In this document: positions 43,239-51,909 of the stretch, one piece after another
Position numbering within the stretch: the stretch's first letter is position 1
Layout of the letters: each line of letters begins with the position of its first letter
Assembly: GCA_938002085.1 (NCBI GenBank)
Contig: CALLAT010000009.1
Coordinates: forward strand, 139,450-191,358
Length of the DNA stretch: 51,909 bases
Reading direction: 5' to 3'
Source of the DNA: an uncultured Pseudanabaenaceae cyanobacterium
GTDB taxonomy: Bacteria; Cyanobacteriota; Cyanobacteriia; PCC-9006; JAAUQQ01
Position numbers and translations under genes: made by a program
Notes under the pieces: model-generated
The model's input: only the letters and a program-made list of their open reading frames with translations
What the model was told of the DNA's origin: nothing
The model's database searches: none

Positions 43239-43350
43239 GGCCTTGTTCCCTGTCCGAGCAACTGTTTGATTATCGAGCATTCTAGGCGATTCAAATCATG
43301 AAGAGCGCTCAGTTCTTCATGTTGAGTCGTACTGTTGGGGGGTCGGTGCC

Positions 43351-44550
43351 TTAATTATTCACACCAATCTCGACGCGCACCTGCATATTCGTCAGAGCGG
43401 CGACCTTCTCGCTATCCGCTGAGTCAATGCGAATGTCTACCGCAACCACCCGCGTATTCTCGTCATTGGTGGGATTGGTGGAGCTTTGCTGGAGCTGGGG
43501 CGAGCCAATTTGCAGGCCAATCTGCTCCACTGTGCCTTCAATCTCTCCCTCGAAGCCGCCGTATTCGCTAACGATCTTGGCTCGCTGGCCTTTGCGAATT
43601 TTGCCGACTTCGGTTTCGTAGACCTCGGCGCGGGCAAACATTTGCTCCGTCAGGCCCAGCTCAACAATGCCCTGTTGTGTATTCACCTGTTCACCAACCT
43701 TGGTGTTGATGCGTAGGATTTGGCCGGGAATAGGGACTTTGACTTGAGTGTCTTCTAGGTCTGCCTGGCGTTGCTCTACGGCGATGCGGGCTCGTTCTAG
43801 CTCGGCACGGGCCACTTGTACATCGACTGGGCGCACTTCCTGAAGCTGGCTGAGGTTTTGCTGTTCGATCGCAATCTGCTGTTGCAAGGTTTGTTCTGTA
43901 TTCGCCAGCTGGGCCTGGCGCTGAATGACCGTGGCACTGCGGTTATCCAGCACTTGGCGGGCTTGGTCCAGGGCTTGCTCGCTAATGACCCCGTCGTTGA
44001 GCAGGCTGGCTTGGCGCTCGTAGGTGAGTTCGGCTTCGCGCAGGTCCGCTTGGGCAGCGGCGATCGCCGCTGCCCTTTCCAATCGCTGGGTCTGCAAATC
44101 TGCCTCCAACCGAATAATATTGCTGCGCTGGGCGGCAATCTCGGCCTGCTTCGCCTGTCCAGCTTGGGTTTGGGCCAGCCGGGCTTCAAACAGGGCCACG
44201 TTTTGCTGGGCTTCAGCTAAATCTCGCTGGCGACGCTCTTCGCCTTGGAGCACGGCAATGACCTGGCCAGCTTGGACGCGATCGCCTTCCTGGACCAAAA
44301 TCTGATTCACCCGGCTATCCGCTGCATTAGGCACCGACAGCTTAATCACCCCGCCCACGGGGCCCAGGCGACCCACGGCAACTACTGTGGGATTGGCGAT
44401 CGCCGTCTCCACCCTCTCGGGCTCTGTTTCATCAGCGCGATTGCAGCTCACGAGGCCCAGGCAGAGCGCCAACAATAGGCAGAGCGGCCAAGAATAGCTG
44501 GAATGACGTTGCCCTGTCACTCTGGGGCCAAAAGAAGGGGGAAGATGCAC
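43351..44550 (-). CDS. devB: DevB-like membrane fusion protein (HlyD family)
   Basis: 399 residues. The N-terminal hydrophobic segment ends in LGLVSC, a possible lipoprotein or signal-anchor end. The biotinyl-lipoyl half VNQILVQEGDRVQAGQVIAVL follows, then a long Gln/Ala-rich coiled coil (about 100-255) and the second lipoyl half VKVPIPGQILRINTKVGEQV. The beta-barrel part has GQRAKIVSEYGGFEGEIEGTVEQIG. It joins an inner-membrane ABC transporter to an outer-membrane TolC. The usual devC neighbour is about 2.8 kb downstream. The open frame begins with GTG at 44550. Confidence 0.87.
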   Translation of the reverse strand: MHLPPSFGPRVTGQRHSSYSWPLCLLLALCLGLVSCNRADETEPERVETAIANPTVVAVGRLGPVGGVIKLSVPNAADSRVNQILVQEGDRVQAGQVIAVLQGEERRQRDLAEAQQNVALFEARLAQTQAGQAKQAEIAAQRSNIIRLEADLQTQRLERAAAIAAAQADLREAELTYERQASLLNDGVISEQALDQARQVLDNRSATVIQRQAQLANTEQTLQQQIAIEQQNLSQLQEVRPVDVQVARAELERARIAVEQRQADLEDTQVKVPIPGQILRINTKVGEQVNTQQGIVELGLTEQMFARAEVYETEVGKIRKGQRAKIVSEYGGFEGEIEGTVEQIGLQIGSPQLQQSSTNPTNDENTRVVAVDIRIDSADSEKVAALTNMQVRVEIGVNN

Positions 44551-44817
44551 GAACTATGTCTGAGGAAATTTTGTCGCAAGGGAGCTTTGTCTAGTTTAGG
44601 GCGTGATTTACGCAAGGGTGAGTCGCGGCAGGCAACATCTTGGCGGGGGTTGGGGTCAGGACTTACAGGCAAGTGAGGCGATCTCTGATTTCCTGACTTC
44701 CCCCTTGATCAGGGTGTTCCCCACCTCTCTGGACAGCGCCGCTGGCGTAAGCGATAACGCGACTGTGTCCTACTCCTGGGCTCTAATCCTGGAATCTCTA
44801 GCGTTCTCTCCTTTCCC

Positions 44818-46959
44818 ATGCCCCTATTCCACCGTTCTATTGCTTTAGATTCGCTTTGGCGTGCTGGTTCTCTGTCTCCTCGCATGGGCCAGCGCCTAGC
44901 AGGAGTCATGGGTCTACTGAGCCTAGCGCCCTCTCTTGTTGTGGGAGCATCTGTGGCAGAGGCTGCTTTTCCTCGCCGCATGACGGGGTTGCTGGCTGTG
45001 AACAGCGAGCCGCCCCGCATTGACCGCACCGAAAGCTGTGAAATCTTAGTGACAGGGGGCGGTTTGGCGGGGGCCGCGACGGCCTATGAGGCGTTGCTGG
45101 AAGGGCGGACAGTTTGCCTGACGGAAGTGACCGATTGGGTCGGTGGGCAAATTTCAGCCCAAGGCACCTCGGCCTTGGATGAGGCTAAGAAGCAGCGGGC
45201 TTTGGAGTATTACCCCAGGGGCTATAACGAGCTGCGATCGCGGATCGAAAAACATTATGGCGAACTCAATCCCGGTGACTGTTGGGTGAGCGTTTCCTGC
45301 TTTTTGCCTCGGGATGCCCATGCTTTATTGTGGGACCAACTTAAGGAGGCTGAGAAGCGCGGTAAGGGCAAGCTCAATTGGTTTCCCAATACGGTGATTA
45401 AGGACTTGGAAGTGGAGGGGCGCTTGATTGAAGGGGCGATCGCCATTCAGCATCGCCCGGCTAAAGGTACAGCAGAGCTCAATAGCTCTCCCCTCTCCAC
45501 CATCATGGAGGATGCCTATGACTATGCCGCTTCCCCTCGCTTGGATAAGAAAATCATTCGTCTGGTACCGGGAGCCAAGCGCCGCTCTGAGATGGATGCG
45601 GGGTGGTATGTGGTGGATGCTAGCGAAACGGGCGAGCTGATTGCCCTGGCCGATGTGCCCTATCGCCTGGGCCTGGATCCGCGCAGCTACCGCAATCCAT
45701 CCTCAGCTAGCGAAACCGGAGACCCCTACTGCACCCAGGGCTTCACCTATACCTTTGCCATGGAGCAAACGGCTGAGCCCCAACCCCAGGAAAAGCCGGA
45801 ATTTTACGAGCAGTATCAGCCTTACTACGGCTACGACAAGAACCCCAATCTCTCCAATCTCGACGCCGTTTTCACCTATCGCCGCATCTGGGCTCCGAAT
45901 GCCCAAAAGCGTCCCCAGGGCACGCCATTTAAAGTCGCCCTGCCCCAGCCCGGTGATATCTCCATGCAGAACTGGGTGTGGGGCAATGACTATCGCCCCG
46001 GCACCGCTGCGGATAACTTGGTCTACAGCCAGGACCAATTGCGCAGCAGTGGGCAACTGATGCCTGGCGGCTGGCTGGGGGGATTGCGCGCTGAGACCTT
46101 GCGCAGGGGAGAGGAACAGGCCCTGGGCTTTTACTATTGGTTAGCTGCGGGGACCACAAATTCCCAGACGACGCCTGAGAATCAGACTGAAAAACAGTCC
46201 CACTTGAACCACCGCTTAATGACTGGGCTAGACTCTCCCATGGGCACGGAGCATGGCCTGTCAAAATATCCCTATATCCGTGAAGGACGACGGATTATTG
46301 GACGGCCCAGTTACGGCTATGAGGATGGCTTTAGCATTGCTGAGCTGGATATTTCGCGGGCTGATTTTCGCAGCGATTACTATCAGCAGGAACTGGATGC
46401 TTCGACTTATAAGCAAATGTGGAAGGCGCTGGCGGGCTTGGAAGCTGCATCGGCCATTGGCAACAACACAGCCACCGAAGATATCAAGCGTCGCAGCCGC
46501 TCGACGATTTACCCCGATGCAGTGGGCATTGCTCAATATGCGATCGACTTTCACCCCTGCATGGCCGAATCCCCTTCGGAAAAGCCCGGCAATATAGAGC
46601 GCCCCGGTACGCGTCAGGGCCATGGCCAGGCCTACCCGGCTCAAATTCCCTTGCGAGCGATGATTCCCCAGGAAATCGATAATCTTTTAGTGTCGGGAAA
46701 AAGTATTGCAACCAGCCACATTGCAGCAGCGGCCTATCGAGTTCACTCCTTCGAATGGTCCGCCGGGGCAGCGGCTGGCACGGTCATTGACCTTGCCCTA
46801 GAGACCGGGACCTTGCCCTTTGAAATGGTGAATGACTTGCCTCGGCGGGAGCCTCTGTTGGAAAAACTTCAGGCTCGCCTCCAGGCCAATGGCAACCCCA
46901 CCGCATTTCCCAATACCTCTATTTTCAACGAGGATTGGGCTGATTGGCGGGTGTGGTGA
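44818..46959 (+). CDS. Exported FAD-dependent oxidoreductase (FAD_oxidored family)
   Basis: 713 residues. The N-terminal about 50 residues include a signal-like hydrophobic stretch (LAGVMGLLSLAPSLVVGASVAEA). The Rossmann motif is ILVTGGGLAGAATAYEALLEG, followed by TDWVGGQISAQGTSALDE. The C-terminal FAD-contact part is NLLVSGKSIATSHIAAAAYRVH. This matches PF12831-type proteins of unknown substrate, sometimes annotated as xanthan-lyase-like. It is divergent from devB and probably monocistronic. A frame-internal change was not seen. Confidence 0.8.
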   Translation: MPLFHRSIALDSLWRAGSLSPRMGQRLAGVMGLLSLAPSLVVGASVAEAAFPRRMTGLLAVNSEPPRIDRTESCEILVTGGGLAGAATAYEALLEGRTVCLTEVTDWVGGQISAQGTSALDEAKKQRALEYYPRGYNELRSRIEKHYGELNPGDCWVSVSCFLPRDAHALLWDQLKEAEKRGKGKLNWFPNTVIKDLEVEGRLIEGAIAIQHRPAKGTAELNSSPLSTIMEDAYDYAASPRLDKKIIRLVPGAKRRSEMDAGWYVVDASETGELIALADVPYRLGLDPRSYRNPSSASETGDPYCTQGFTYTFAMEQTAEPQPQEKPEFYEQYQPYYGYDKNPNLSNLDAVFTYRRIWAPNAQKRPQGTPFKVALPQPGDISMQNWVWGNDYRPGTAADNLVYSQDQLRSSGQLMPGGWLGGLRAETLRRGEEQALGFYYWLAAGTTNSQTTPENQTEKQSHLNHRLMTGLDSPMGTEHGLSKYPYIREGRRIIGRPSYGYEDGFSIAELDISRADFRSDYYQQELDASTYKQMWKALAGLEAASAIGNNTATEDIKRRSRSTIYPDAVGIAQYAIDFHPCMAESPSEKPGNIERPGTRQGHGQAYPAQIPLRAMIPQEIDNLLVSGKSIATSHIAAAAYRVHSFEWSAGAAAGTVIDLALETGTLPFEMVNDLPRREPLLEKLQARLQANGNPTAFPNTSIFNEDWADWRVW

Positions 46960-47750
46960 CCCCTAGCCATGGGCTACAAACTGTGTACCTGCACATTTTG
47001 GTCAGGGCAGGCTTATAAATAGCTGATTTATGGCAAAAGAAAACCCTAAGTTCACTGCCCCCGCGTTGTAGCGAGCAGGGACTAAACGGGTGATACGATC
47101 ACTCGTTAGCCGCCATACTGGTCTACTCAGTGTGGGGGTTAGCTGCTCAAGGCTGTTAACGGCAGCTTTGAGTGGCGCTGGGACTTAGGGCTGTTCTGTT
47201 GAAACTGCCTGTTCTAGCTATAGCTAGGATGGGCAGTGGCTTTCAGATAAACCGAGTAAATTTCGGCAATCTTTGGTTGACTGACAGACCTCTCCGCAAA
47301 GGCTGCAGTGCGAGATATAAGCGGAGTCAAAAAAAGAGGTCTTTATATAAGCTGACCTCCGTCGAAAGTAGCCTTGGCACATGACTACTTCAAGAGCAGC
47401 CAATCGCTAGCGTCACTTCCGTAATGCCATAACAATATCAAGGAAGCTTTGGCGCAATAGCGCTCTTAATATTTCTTCTGATTTCTTCTGGAAAGGCATT
47501 TTTGTGCTGTCGCTTTAGCTTTCCTGACGAGGGGGACAGACTTGGTGTGAGCTTCTCGCTTCGTTGATTGGGCATCGCTATCACTGGGGTGTTGGCCGAT
47601 ATTGCTCTCTCTGGTTCGTTTGTTGAGGAATGCAGCACGGAGGTCATTCGCTCTTTACAATGCTCATGATAGGCGCCGCGATCGCGCCCGTTTCCAGCGG
47701 AATCGCGCAGTTTGCCTCCGACGGAATCGTCTTACCCCGTCAGGAGCTCC
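46960..47750. other. Long intergenic region with a nested hairpin
   Basis: About 790 bp. AGACCTCT (47286-47293) pairs with AGAGGTCT (47335-47342), and TCCGC (47293-47297) with GCGGA (47321-47325) inside it, giving a structured segment followed by TTATATAAGC. The 70-codon frame at 47172 has no support. No RNA family was recognised. Confidence 0.35.
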
Positions 47751-49133
47751 ATGCCCCCCCAACAATCAAATCAACGACTGATCACCGGTTCAGTCGGTCA
47801 GCGCTTGCGCCAACTCACCATTCCCATGGTTTGGGGCATCTTCTCGATCATTGCGTTTAACTTGGCAGATACCTACTTTGTCGGCCAACTGGGCACAGCG
47901 CAGCTCGCTGCAATGAGTTTTACCTTTCCGGTGGTGATGACCCTGGGGAGCTTGGCCCAGGGGTTGGGCATTGGGGCTTCGTCGATTATTGCGCGGGCGA
48001 TCGGTGAGGGTGATATGGGGCGCGTGCAGCGCTTCACAACCAATAGCCTCACCCTGGCCCTGTTGGCCGTGGGCCTGTTTGTCACTGCGGGACTGCTGAC
48101 GATTGAGCCGCTGTTCTCGGCCTTGGGAGCGGGGCCGGATGTGATGCCTTATGTGTTGGAGTACATGCAGATTTGGTACTTCGGCATGGTGTTTTTGGTG
48201 GTACCCATGGTGGGCAATAGCGCCATTCGAGCGGCAGGTAATACGGTGACGCCAAGCCTGATTATGACCGTGGCAGCGGTGGGGAATATTCTGCTGGACC
48301 CTCTCTTCATCTTTGGTTGGGGTGGCTTCCCTGCCTTGGGCTTGCAGGGGGCAGCATGGGCGACCGTGCTGTCGCGGGCGGTGACCTTTGGGGCGTCCCT
48401 GTGGGTGCTGAAGTTCAAGGAGGATTTGCTGTCGACGAAGCTGCCGGATCTGGAGGAGACGCTGTGGTGCTGGCGAGATATTTTGACCGTGGGTTTGCCT
48501 GCAGCGGCGAGCAATATGATCGCGCCGATTTCTATTGGCGTAATTACGAGTTTTTTGGCGGTCCATGGTCCGGCAGCGGTGGCGGCCTTTGGGGTGGCTT
48601 CACGCATTGAGGCCTTTGCCATGATTGCCCTAGGGGCTTTGTCCGCGAGCATTGGCCCCTTTGTGGGACAGAACTGGGGGGCGAAGCGCTATGGCCGGGT
48701 GACGAAGGCGCTGAATCAAAGCTATCGGTTTTGTTTGGGCTGGGGGTTGCTGGTTGCGGGGCTTTTGGGGCTGTTCGCTCCGGTGCTAGTGCAACTCTTT
48801 AATGATGACGCTGCTGTCATAAACATCGCAGTGCAGTATTTGTGGCTGGTGCCGGTGAGCTATGCGGGGGCTGGGGTTTTGGGCGTAGCGAGTTCGGCCT
48901 TTAATGCCTTGGGGCGTCCGGTGCCATCGATTGTGATGATGGTGGTGCGAATGTTTGTGTTGTATATACCGCTAGCCTATTTGGGCAGTCGTTTCTTTGG
49001 CCCCGTGGGCATTTTTGTGGGTGCGGCGATCGCCAACAGCTTCGTAGGCCTAGCCGCCTATCTCTACAGTCGCCGTCAATGCTGCGGAAAAACGGCTGAA
49101 GCCGATGCCTTGGCTGCAATGGGGCCTGTCTAA
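47751..49133 (+). CDS. MATE family efflux transporter
   Basis: 460 residues from ATG 47751, with CAGGAG just upstream; a TTG frame start at 47712 is rejected. About twelve hydrophobic segments in two similar halves. The first half begins LTIPMVWGIFSIIAFNLADTYFVGQLGT, the MATE hallmark, and the second has GVASRIEAFAMIALGALSASIGPFVGQNWGAK. It exports cationic drugs or metabolites using Na+ or H+. The substrate is not known. Probably monocistronic. Confidence 0.93.
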   Translation: MPPQQSNQRLITGSVGQRLRQLTIPMVWGIFSIIAFNLADTYFVGQLGTAQLAAMSFTFPVVMTLGSLAQGLGIGASSIIARAIGEGDMGRVQRFTTNSLTLALLAVGLFVTAGLLTIEPLFSALGAGPDVMPYVLEYMQIWYFGMVFLVVPMVGNSAIRAAGNTVTPSLIMTVAAVGNILLDPLFIFGWGGFPALGLQGAAWATVLSRAVTFGASLWVLKFKEDLLSTKLPDLEETLWCWRDILTVGLPAAASNMIAPISIGVITSFLAVHGPAAVAAFGVASRIEAFAMIALGALSASIGPFVGQNWGAKRYGRVTKALNQSYRFCLGWGLLVAGLLGLFAPVLVQLFNDDAAVINIAVQYLWLVPVSYAGAGVLGVASSAFNALGRPVPSIVMMVVRMFVLYIPLAYLGSRFFGPVGIFVGAAIANSFVGLAAYLYSRRQCCGKTAEADALAAMGPV

Positions 49134-49337
49134 AATGTTGTTGCCTGTTGGGTTACTTCATGGTGCGGGCAAGCAAGTCTGATTAGAGTGGGGATTGAAG
49201 GCTTTCGAGTTAGAGACTGTTCCATAAACGCGATCGCTGTTTTCTCTCGATAGATTCTCTCAACACCATGCCATCATCTTAAAATTGCGAATTTGTCTTT
49301 GTTGTCAGGTGACTTGTCGTGGTTTGGAAATGTACGA

Positions 49338-49976
49338 ATGGAAAAGCAGTTTTGGCATCAAAAATGGGAGTCTAACAATATTGCTTTCCATCGCAGTGAA
49401 GCCAACCCGTTGCTTGTTAAATATTTTGAGGAACTGGCTTTAGCTCCAGGCAGCCGCGTCTTTGTTCCGTTGTGTGGAAAGACATTGGATATTGCTTGGC
49501 TGCTGGCAAAGGGATATCGCGTTGCTGGAGCCGAGTTGAGTGAGGTGGCCATTGAGCAATTGTTTGCAGGGCTAGGCGTGACTCCGGAGAGCTCTGAATT
49601 GGGGACTATCAAGCATTACAGCGCGGAGAATATCGACATCTTTGTGGGCGATATCTTTGCCTTGTCGAGCACTGGGCTAGGTTCTGTTGATGCCATTTAT
49701 GATAGAGCGGCTTTGGTCGCCTTGCCGGAGGGGATGCGCGATCGCTACACAGCCCATTTGATGGAAATGACAGTTCAAGCGCCGCAGTTGCTCATTTGCT
49801 ACGAGTATGAGCAAAGCTTTATGCCAGGACCGCCTTTCTCGATTAGTCATGAGAAGGTTGAGCAGTATTATGGCAGTCATTATCGTTTGAGCCTGCTTGA
49901 AAGTTCAGAGGTGGCAGGCGGATTGAAAGGCAGGTGTGCAGCCACAGAGAATGTTTGGCTGTTGTGTCATGCTTAG
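49338..49976 (+). CDS. Thiopurine S-methyltransferase-like protein
   Basis: 212 residues from ATG 49338. The TPMT hallmark N-terminus is MEKQFWHQKWESNNIAFHRSEANPLL, the SAM-binding loop is VFVPLCGKTLDIAWLLAKGY, then GAELSEVAIEQLF, DAIYDRAALVALPEGMR and PPFSIS. The enzyme class methylates sulfur, selenium or tellurium compounds. In bacteria it often detoxifies selenite or tellurite. The substrate is inferred from the family. Confidence 0.9.
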   Translation: MEKQFWHQKWESNNIAFHRSEANPLLVKYFEELALAPGSRVFVPLCGKTLDIAWLLAKGYRVAGAELSEVAIEQLFAGLGVTPESSELGTIKHYSAENIDIFVGDIFALSSTGLGSVDAIYDRAALVALPEGMRDRYTAHLMEMTVQAPQLLICYEYEQSFMPGPPFSISHEKVEQYYGSHYRLSLLESSEVAGGLKGRCAATENVWLLCHA

Positions 49977-50015
49977 ACATGAATAGAATCAACTGTTGTT
50001 CTCGATGGTGGTCGT

Positions 50016-50426
50016 ATGGGAGATGAGGACTATGGGAAGGTTCCGGCTTGGGACACTGCTATTCAGCAGGCGGCGCGCGTTGAATTTGTTAAGCTCCGCC
50101 AGCGCTGCATTATTCCAGAACAGGGTTGGCCTGACTCTTTTTGGAGCGCTGTCCAAGTGCGTAAGTCATTCGATGGTGAAGCAGCGCAGCAGATTATTCA
50201 GTTGTTCCAATCTCTGACTCCAGGAGAGTCTGCTAGATGCCACATTCCCCCCTGGGGATTAGCCTTTTATGACTCAACCCAGCTTCTGTTTACAACGACA
50301 CTTTGCTTTGAATGTTCTAATGCTTACTTATATACCGATCTAGGGAAAGAGTTACGCGCATTCAATACTTCTGAAACTCATGCACAGCAACTATTGAGCT
50401 TGCTGAATCGAGAGTTGCCTCTTTAA
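50016..50426 (+). CDS. Hypothetical protein
   Basis: 136 residues, ATG at 50016, 39 bp after the TPMT-like gene on the same strand. It has no signal peptide. The N-terminal part is helical, with an ARCHIPPWGLAFYD segment and TTTLCFECSNAYLYTDLG. The two Cys of CFEC and the CH pair could bind a metal. The end is HAQQLLSLLNRELPL. Similar small proteins occur next to immunity or ankyrin-like genes in some bacteria, but I do not assign a function. Confidence 0.55.
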   Translation: MGDEDYGKVPAWDTAIQQAARVEFVKLRQRCIIPEQGWPDSFWSAVQVRKSFDGEAAQQIIQLFQSLTPGESARCHIPPWGLAFYDSTQLLFTTTLCFECSNAYLYTDLGKELRAFNTSETHAQQLLSLLNRELPL

Positions 50427-51013
50427 TGAATATTGTCTGAACAGGCAGATGTTGCATCAGCCCACAATTTTCATGATTTGGAACTGTTGCTTGCAGTCAG
50501 ACTTCTTCGCCTTTCTGAGAAAATTATACTTGGATAGCTGTGAACTGCTCAAAGTTTGCAATCTACCAGCTAGCTTCAGGCCTGAAGGGGCTCAATAATG
50601 CTCTTGACTCGTTCCTTCACTCTTGTAGAGATCTCTGGATTTAAAAGTGGAATATTGTCCCTTCTATATGATGCTATGAATCGGTAAATACGAGCAGGCT
50701 TTAAGCTGAGAGGAGTCGCTAATGCCGCTTTTTTTTAGGTGGATGACAGTCAGCTCCCTGAATGAGGCCTCTTTACAATGGTTGAGATTACCGTGAGCCG
50801 GGCAAGCGAATCCAGCTCAATCGTTCACTCTTTTGCTCTAAAATCCGCTCTGAAGCTTACGTGTTAGTGAGTAGATACGACATCGCCTTTAACGAAGCCT
50901 TACGGGGACTGGTGCTGCTATTCCGCTAAAGTACGCATTCCGATTGCGATTCCAGTCTCTACCATGGAGGTAACCTGGAAAAACTCTCAACGCTAGTAGT
51001 CTAGAAGCCTGCC
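50427..51013. other. Intergenic region
   Basis: About 590 bp. One perfect 14-bp palindrome, CTTCAGGCCTGAAG, lies at 50574-50587. No gene, RNA or repeat array was recognised. Confidence 0.35.
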
Positions 51014-51793
51014 ATGAAATGTGAGATTCAATCCACTCCAAGACTGGGCTTTAAAGAGGTTTCTGTATTAGACAAAAGTCTACGAGGCCTGGGCAAGGGC
51101 ATTGAGATTTACAGCAAAATTATTCAAACGCTTCCTTTCCTTCTCTGGCTAAAGGATCTTGACGGGCTTTATCTAGCCTGCAATCAACGGTTCGAAGAGT
51201 TTCTTGGAGCTTCTGAGTCCGAAATCCTCGGTAAGACTGACCACGATTTGGTTAACTCCCGGTCGGCGGCATTGCTGCAAGAGCATGATGAGGAACTCAT
51301 ACGGACAGGTTCACCCTCTGTCAGCGAAGAATGGGTGACTTTTAGCAACGATGGACACCGTGAGCTTCTAGAAATTAGCAGGCTTCCCATGTATGGCGAT
51401 CACGGTGAACTGATCGGTTTACTGGGCATGGCGCGTCGTGTCACGACTCGTAAAGAGTCGGATGAAAAACTCCGGGAGAGCGAGGAACGGTTTTCCCTAG
51501 CCATGCGCGGGGCGAATGATGGACTTTGGGACTGGAATCTGGAAACGAATCAAGTTTATTATTCCCCGCGCTGGAAAAGTATGCTGGGGTATCAAGATGA
51601 CGAACTAGATGATGATCTAAGCACTTGGCAGAGCCTAGTGCACCCAGATGATAGAGAGATCGTGCTCAACATGGTCCAAGACTGCCTGCTTGGCAATGTG
51701 GACTCATTTGATGTTGAGATGCGGATGCAACATAAGGCCGGGCATGAAATCTTTGTGCGATCTCGGGCAGGCACTGGCCTCTTAAGTAGGTAG
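51014..51793 (+). pseudogene. PAS-domain sensor gene truncated by an insertion sequence
   Basis: 259 residues of open frame with two PAS domains: about 32-140 (LPFLLWLKDLDGLYLACNQRF, then LLGMARRVTTRKESDEKL) and about 150-255 (RFSLAMRGANDGLWDWNLE, WQSLVHPDDREIVL). A normal second PAS would run on after HEIFVRSRA into an output domain (kinase, GGDEF or EAL). Here it changes abruptly to GTGLLSR and stops. The break at about 51770 coincides with the end of a transposase reading frame on the other strand. The rest of the gene is outside the window. Confidence 0.68.
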
Positions 51794-51909
51794 GAAGTGA
51801 AAGCCCCTAGAGAGCAGCATTTCCTCAAGAGTCAATGGCCGTTCAATGAACCCGATCGCGGTTGCGGGAGTGAGTTTAGAAGACCAATGAGGACGAACCC
51901 AATTGTGAA
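51770..51909. mobile_element. Left end of an insertion sequence (partial)
   Basis: The sequence from about GGCACTGGCC (51770) to the right edge lies inside the interrupted PAS gene and carries the C-terminal end of a transposase-like frame on the minus strand. The other end and inverted repeat are beyond the window, so the exact border is uncertain by several bases. Confidence 0.6.
51782..51909 (-). CDS. Transposase C-terminus (partial)
   Basis: Minus-strand frame open from the right edge to the TAA at 51782-51784. It encodes about 41 residues starting HNWVRPHWSSKLTPATAIGF and including IERPLTLEEMLLSRGF. The NWVRPHxSxK-TPAxAxG pattern is typical of the end of DDE transposases, possibly IS1-like. 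The family is not certain from so little sequence. Its end overlaps the false stop of the truncated PAS gene. Confidence 0.6.
   Translation of the reverse strand, partial: HNWVRPHWSSKLTPATAIGFIERPLTLEEMLLSRGFHFLPT

Noticed and set aside
47172..47384. 70-codon frame in the spacer before the MATE gene
   Set aside because: No ribosome site or protein-like pattern; it runs through the nested hairpin.
50760..50840. Possible tRNA-like segment
   Set aside because: No T-loop consensus or cloverleaf pairing could be built.

Overview
The window reads as a chromosomal piece of a cyanobacterium. GCGATCGC (HIP1-type) octamers are scattered through most of it. Several genes belong to families typical of the phylum: DUF2808, DUF751/Ycf33, a split PntA, DevB and DevC, a PEP-CTERM protein, a cyanobacteriochrome-type GAF domain, and a phytoene-desaturase-like oxidoreductase. 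I do not name a species. I found no rRNA, tRNA or CRISPR array. Most genes are housekeeping or conserved hypothetical genes in short transcription units, with many intergenic palindromes between them.

Layout. 1-6.5 kb: a partial gene, a cobalamin-binding-protein-like gene behind a secreted Ala/Pro-rich protein, a membrane-anchored lambda-R-like muramidase, an acyltransferase-3, and two small genes. 6.5-10.5 kb: an accessory-looking block with an AT-richer HTH-NACHT NTPase gene, a small secreted protein, and two tandemly duplicated TPR-like genes, the first frameshifted. 10.6-16 kb: a PEP-CTERM protein, a HEAT-like protein with a poly-lysine tail, a hypothetical protein and a dCache-HAMP-PAS histidine kinase. 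16.1-19.2 kb: the proton-translocating transhydrogenase operon (pntAA-pntAB-pntB), closed by a hairpin terminator. 19.6-25.4 kb: DUF2808 protein, Dam-type methylase, DUF751, rbfA, GH3 hydrolase and GT2 glycosyltransferase. 26.1-31.1 kb: a minus-strand series (BON protein, DUF937 protein, ribokinase, nucleoside hydrolase, YdcF-like protein, membrane protein) in which the nucleoside hydrolase and ribokinase form a plausible ribose salvage pair. 31.7-35.2 kb: TM2 and DUF2752 membrane proteins, a phosphodiester glycosidase and a cyclase, mixed with tandem repeats, a hairpin array and a long inverted repeat. 35.4-44.5 kb: FAD oxidoreductase, cupin/JmjC-like protein, a stand-alone dual-cysteine GAF photosensor candidate, DevC, an amidase, small proteins, DUF188 and DevB. 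44.8-51.9 kb: a secreted FAD oxidoreductase, a MATE transporter, a TPMT-like methyltransferase, a hypothetical protein, and a PAS-sensor gene cut by an insertion sequence at the right edge.

Most worth following up: the HTH-NACHT protein (possible anti-phage STAND NTPase), the 186-residue GAF protein with both DXCF and CH cysteines 28 residues apart, the 559-bp tandem duplication with compensating frameshifts, the hairpin array flanked by 13-bp direct repeats, and the inverted repeat that supplies the end of the cyclase gene. All calls come from reading the sequence. No database search was run, and base composition was judged by eye.
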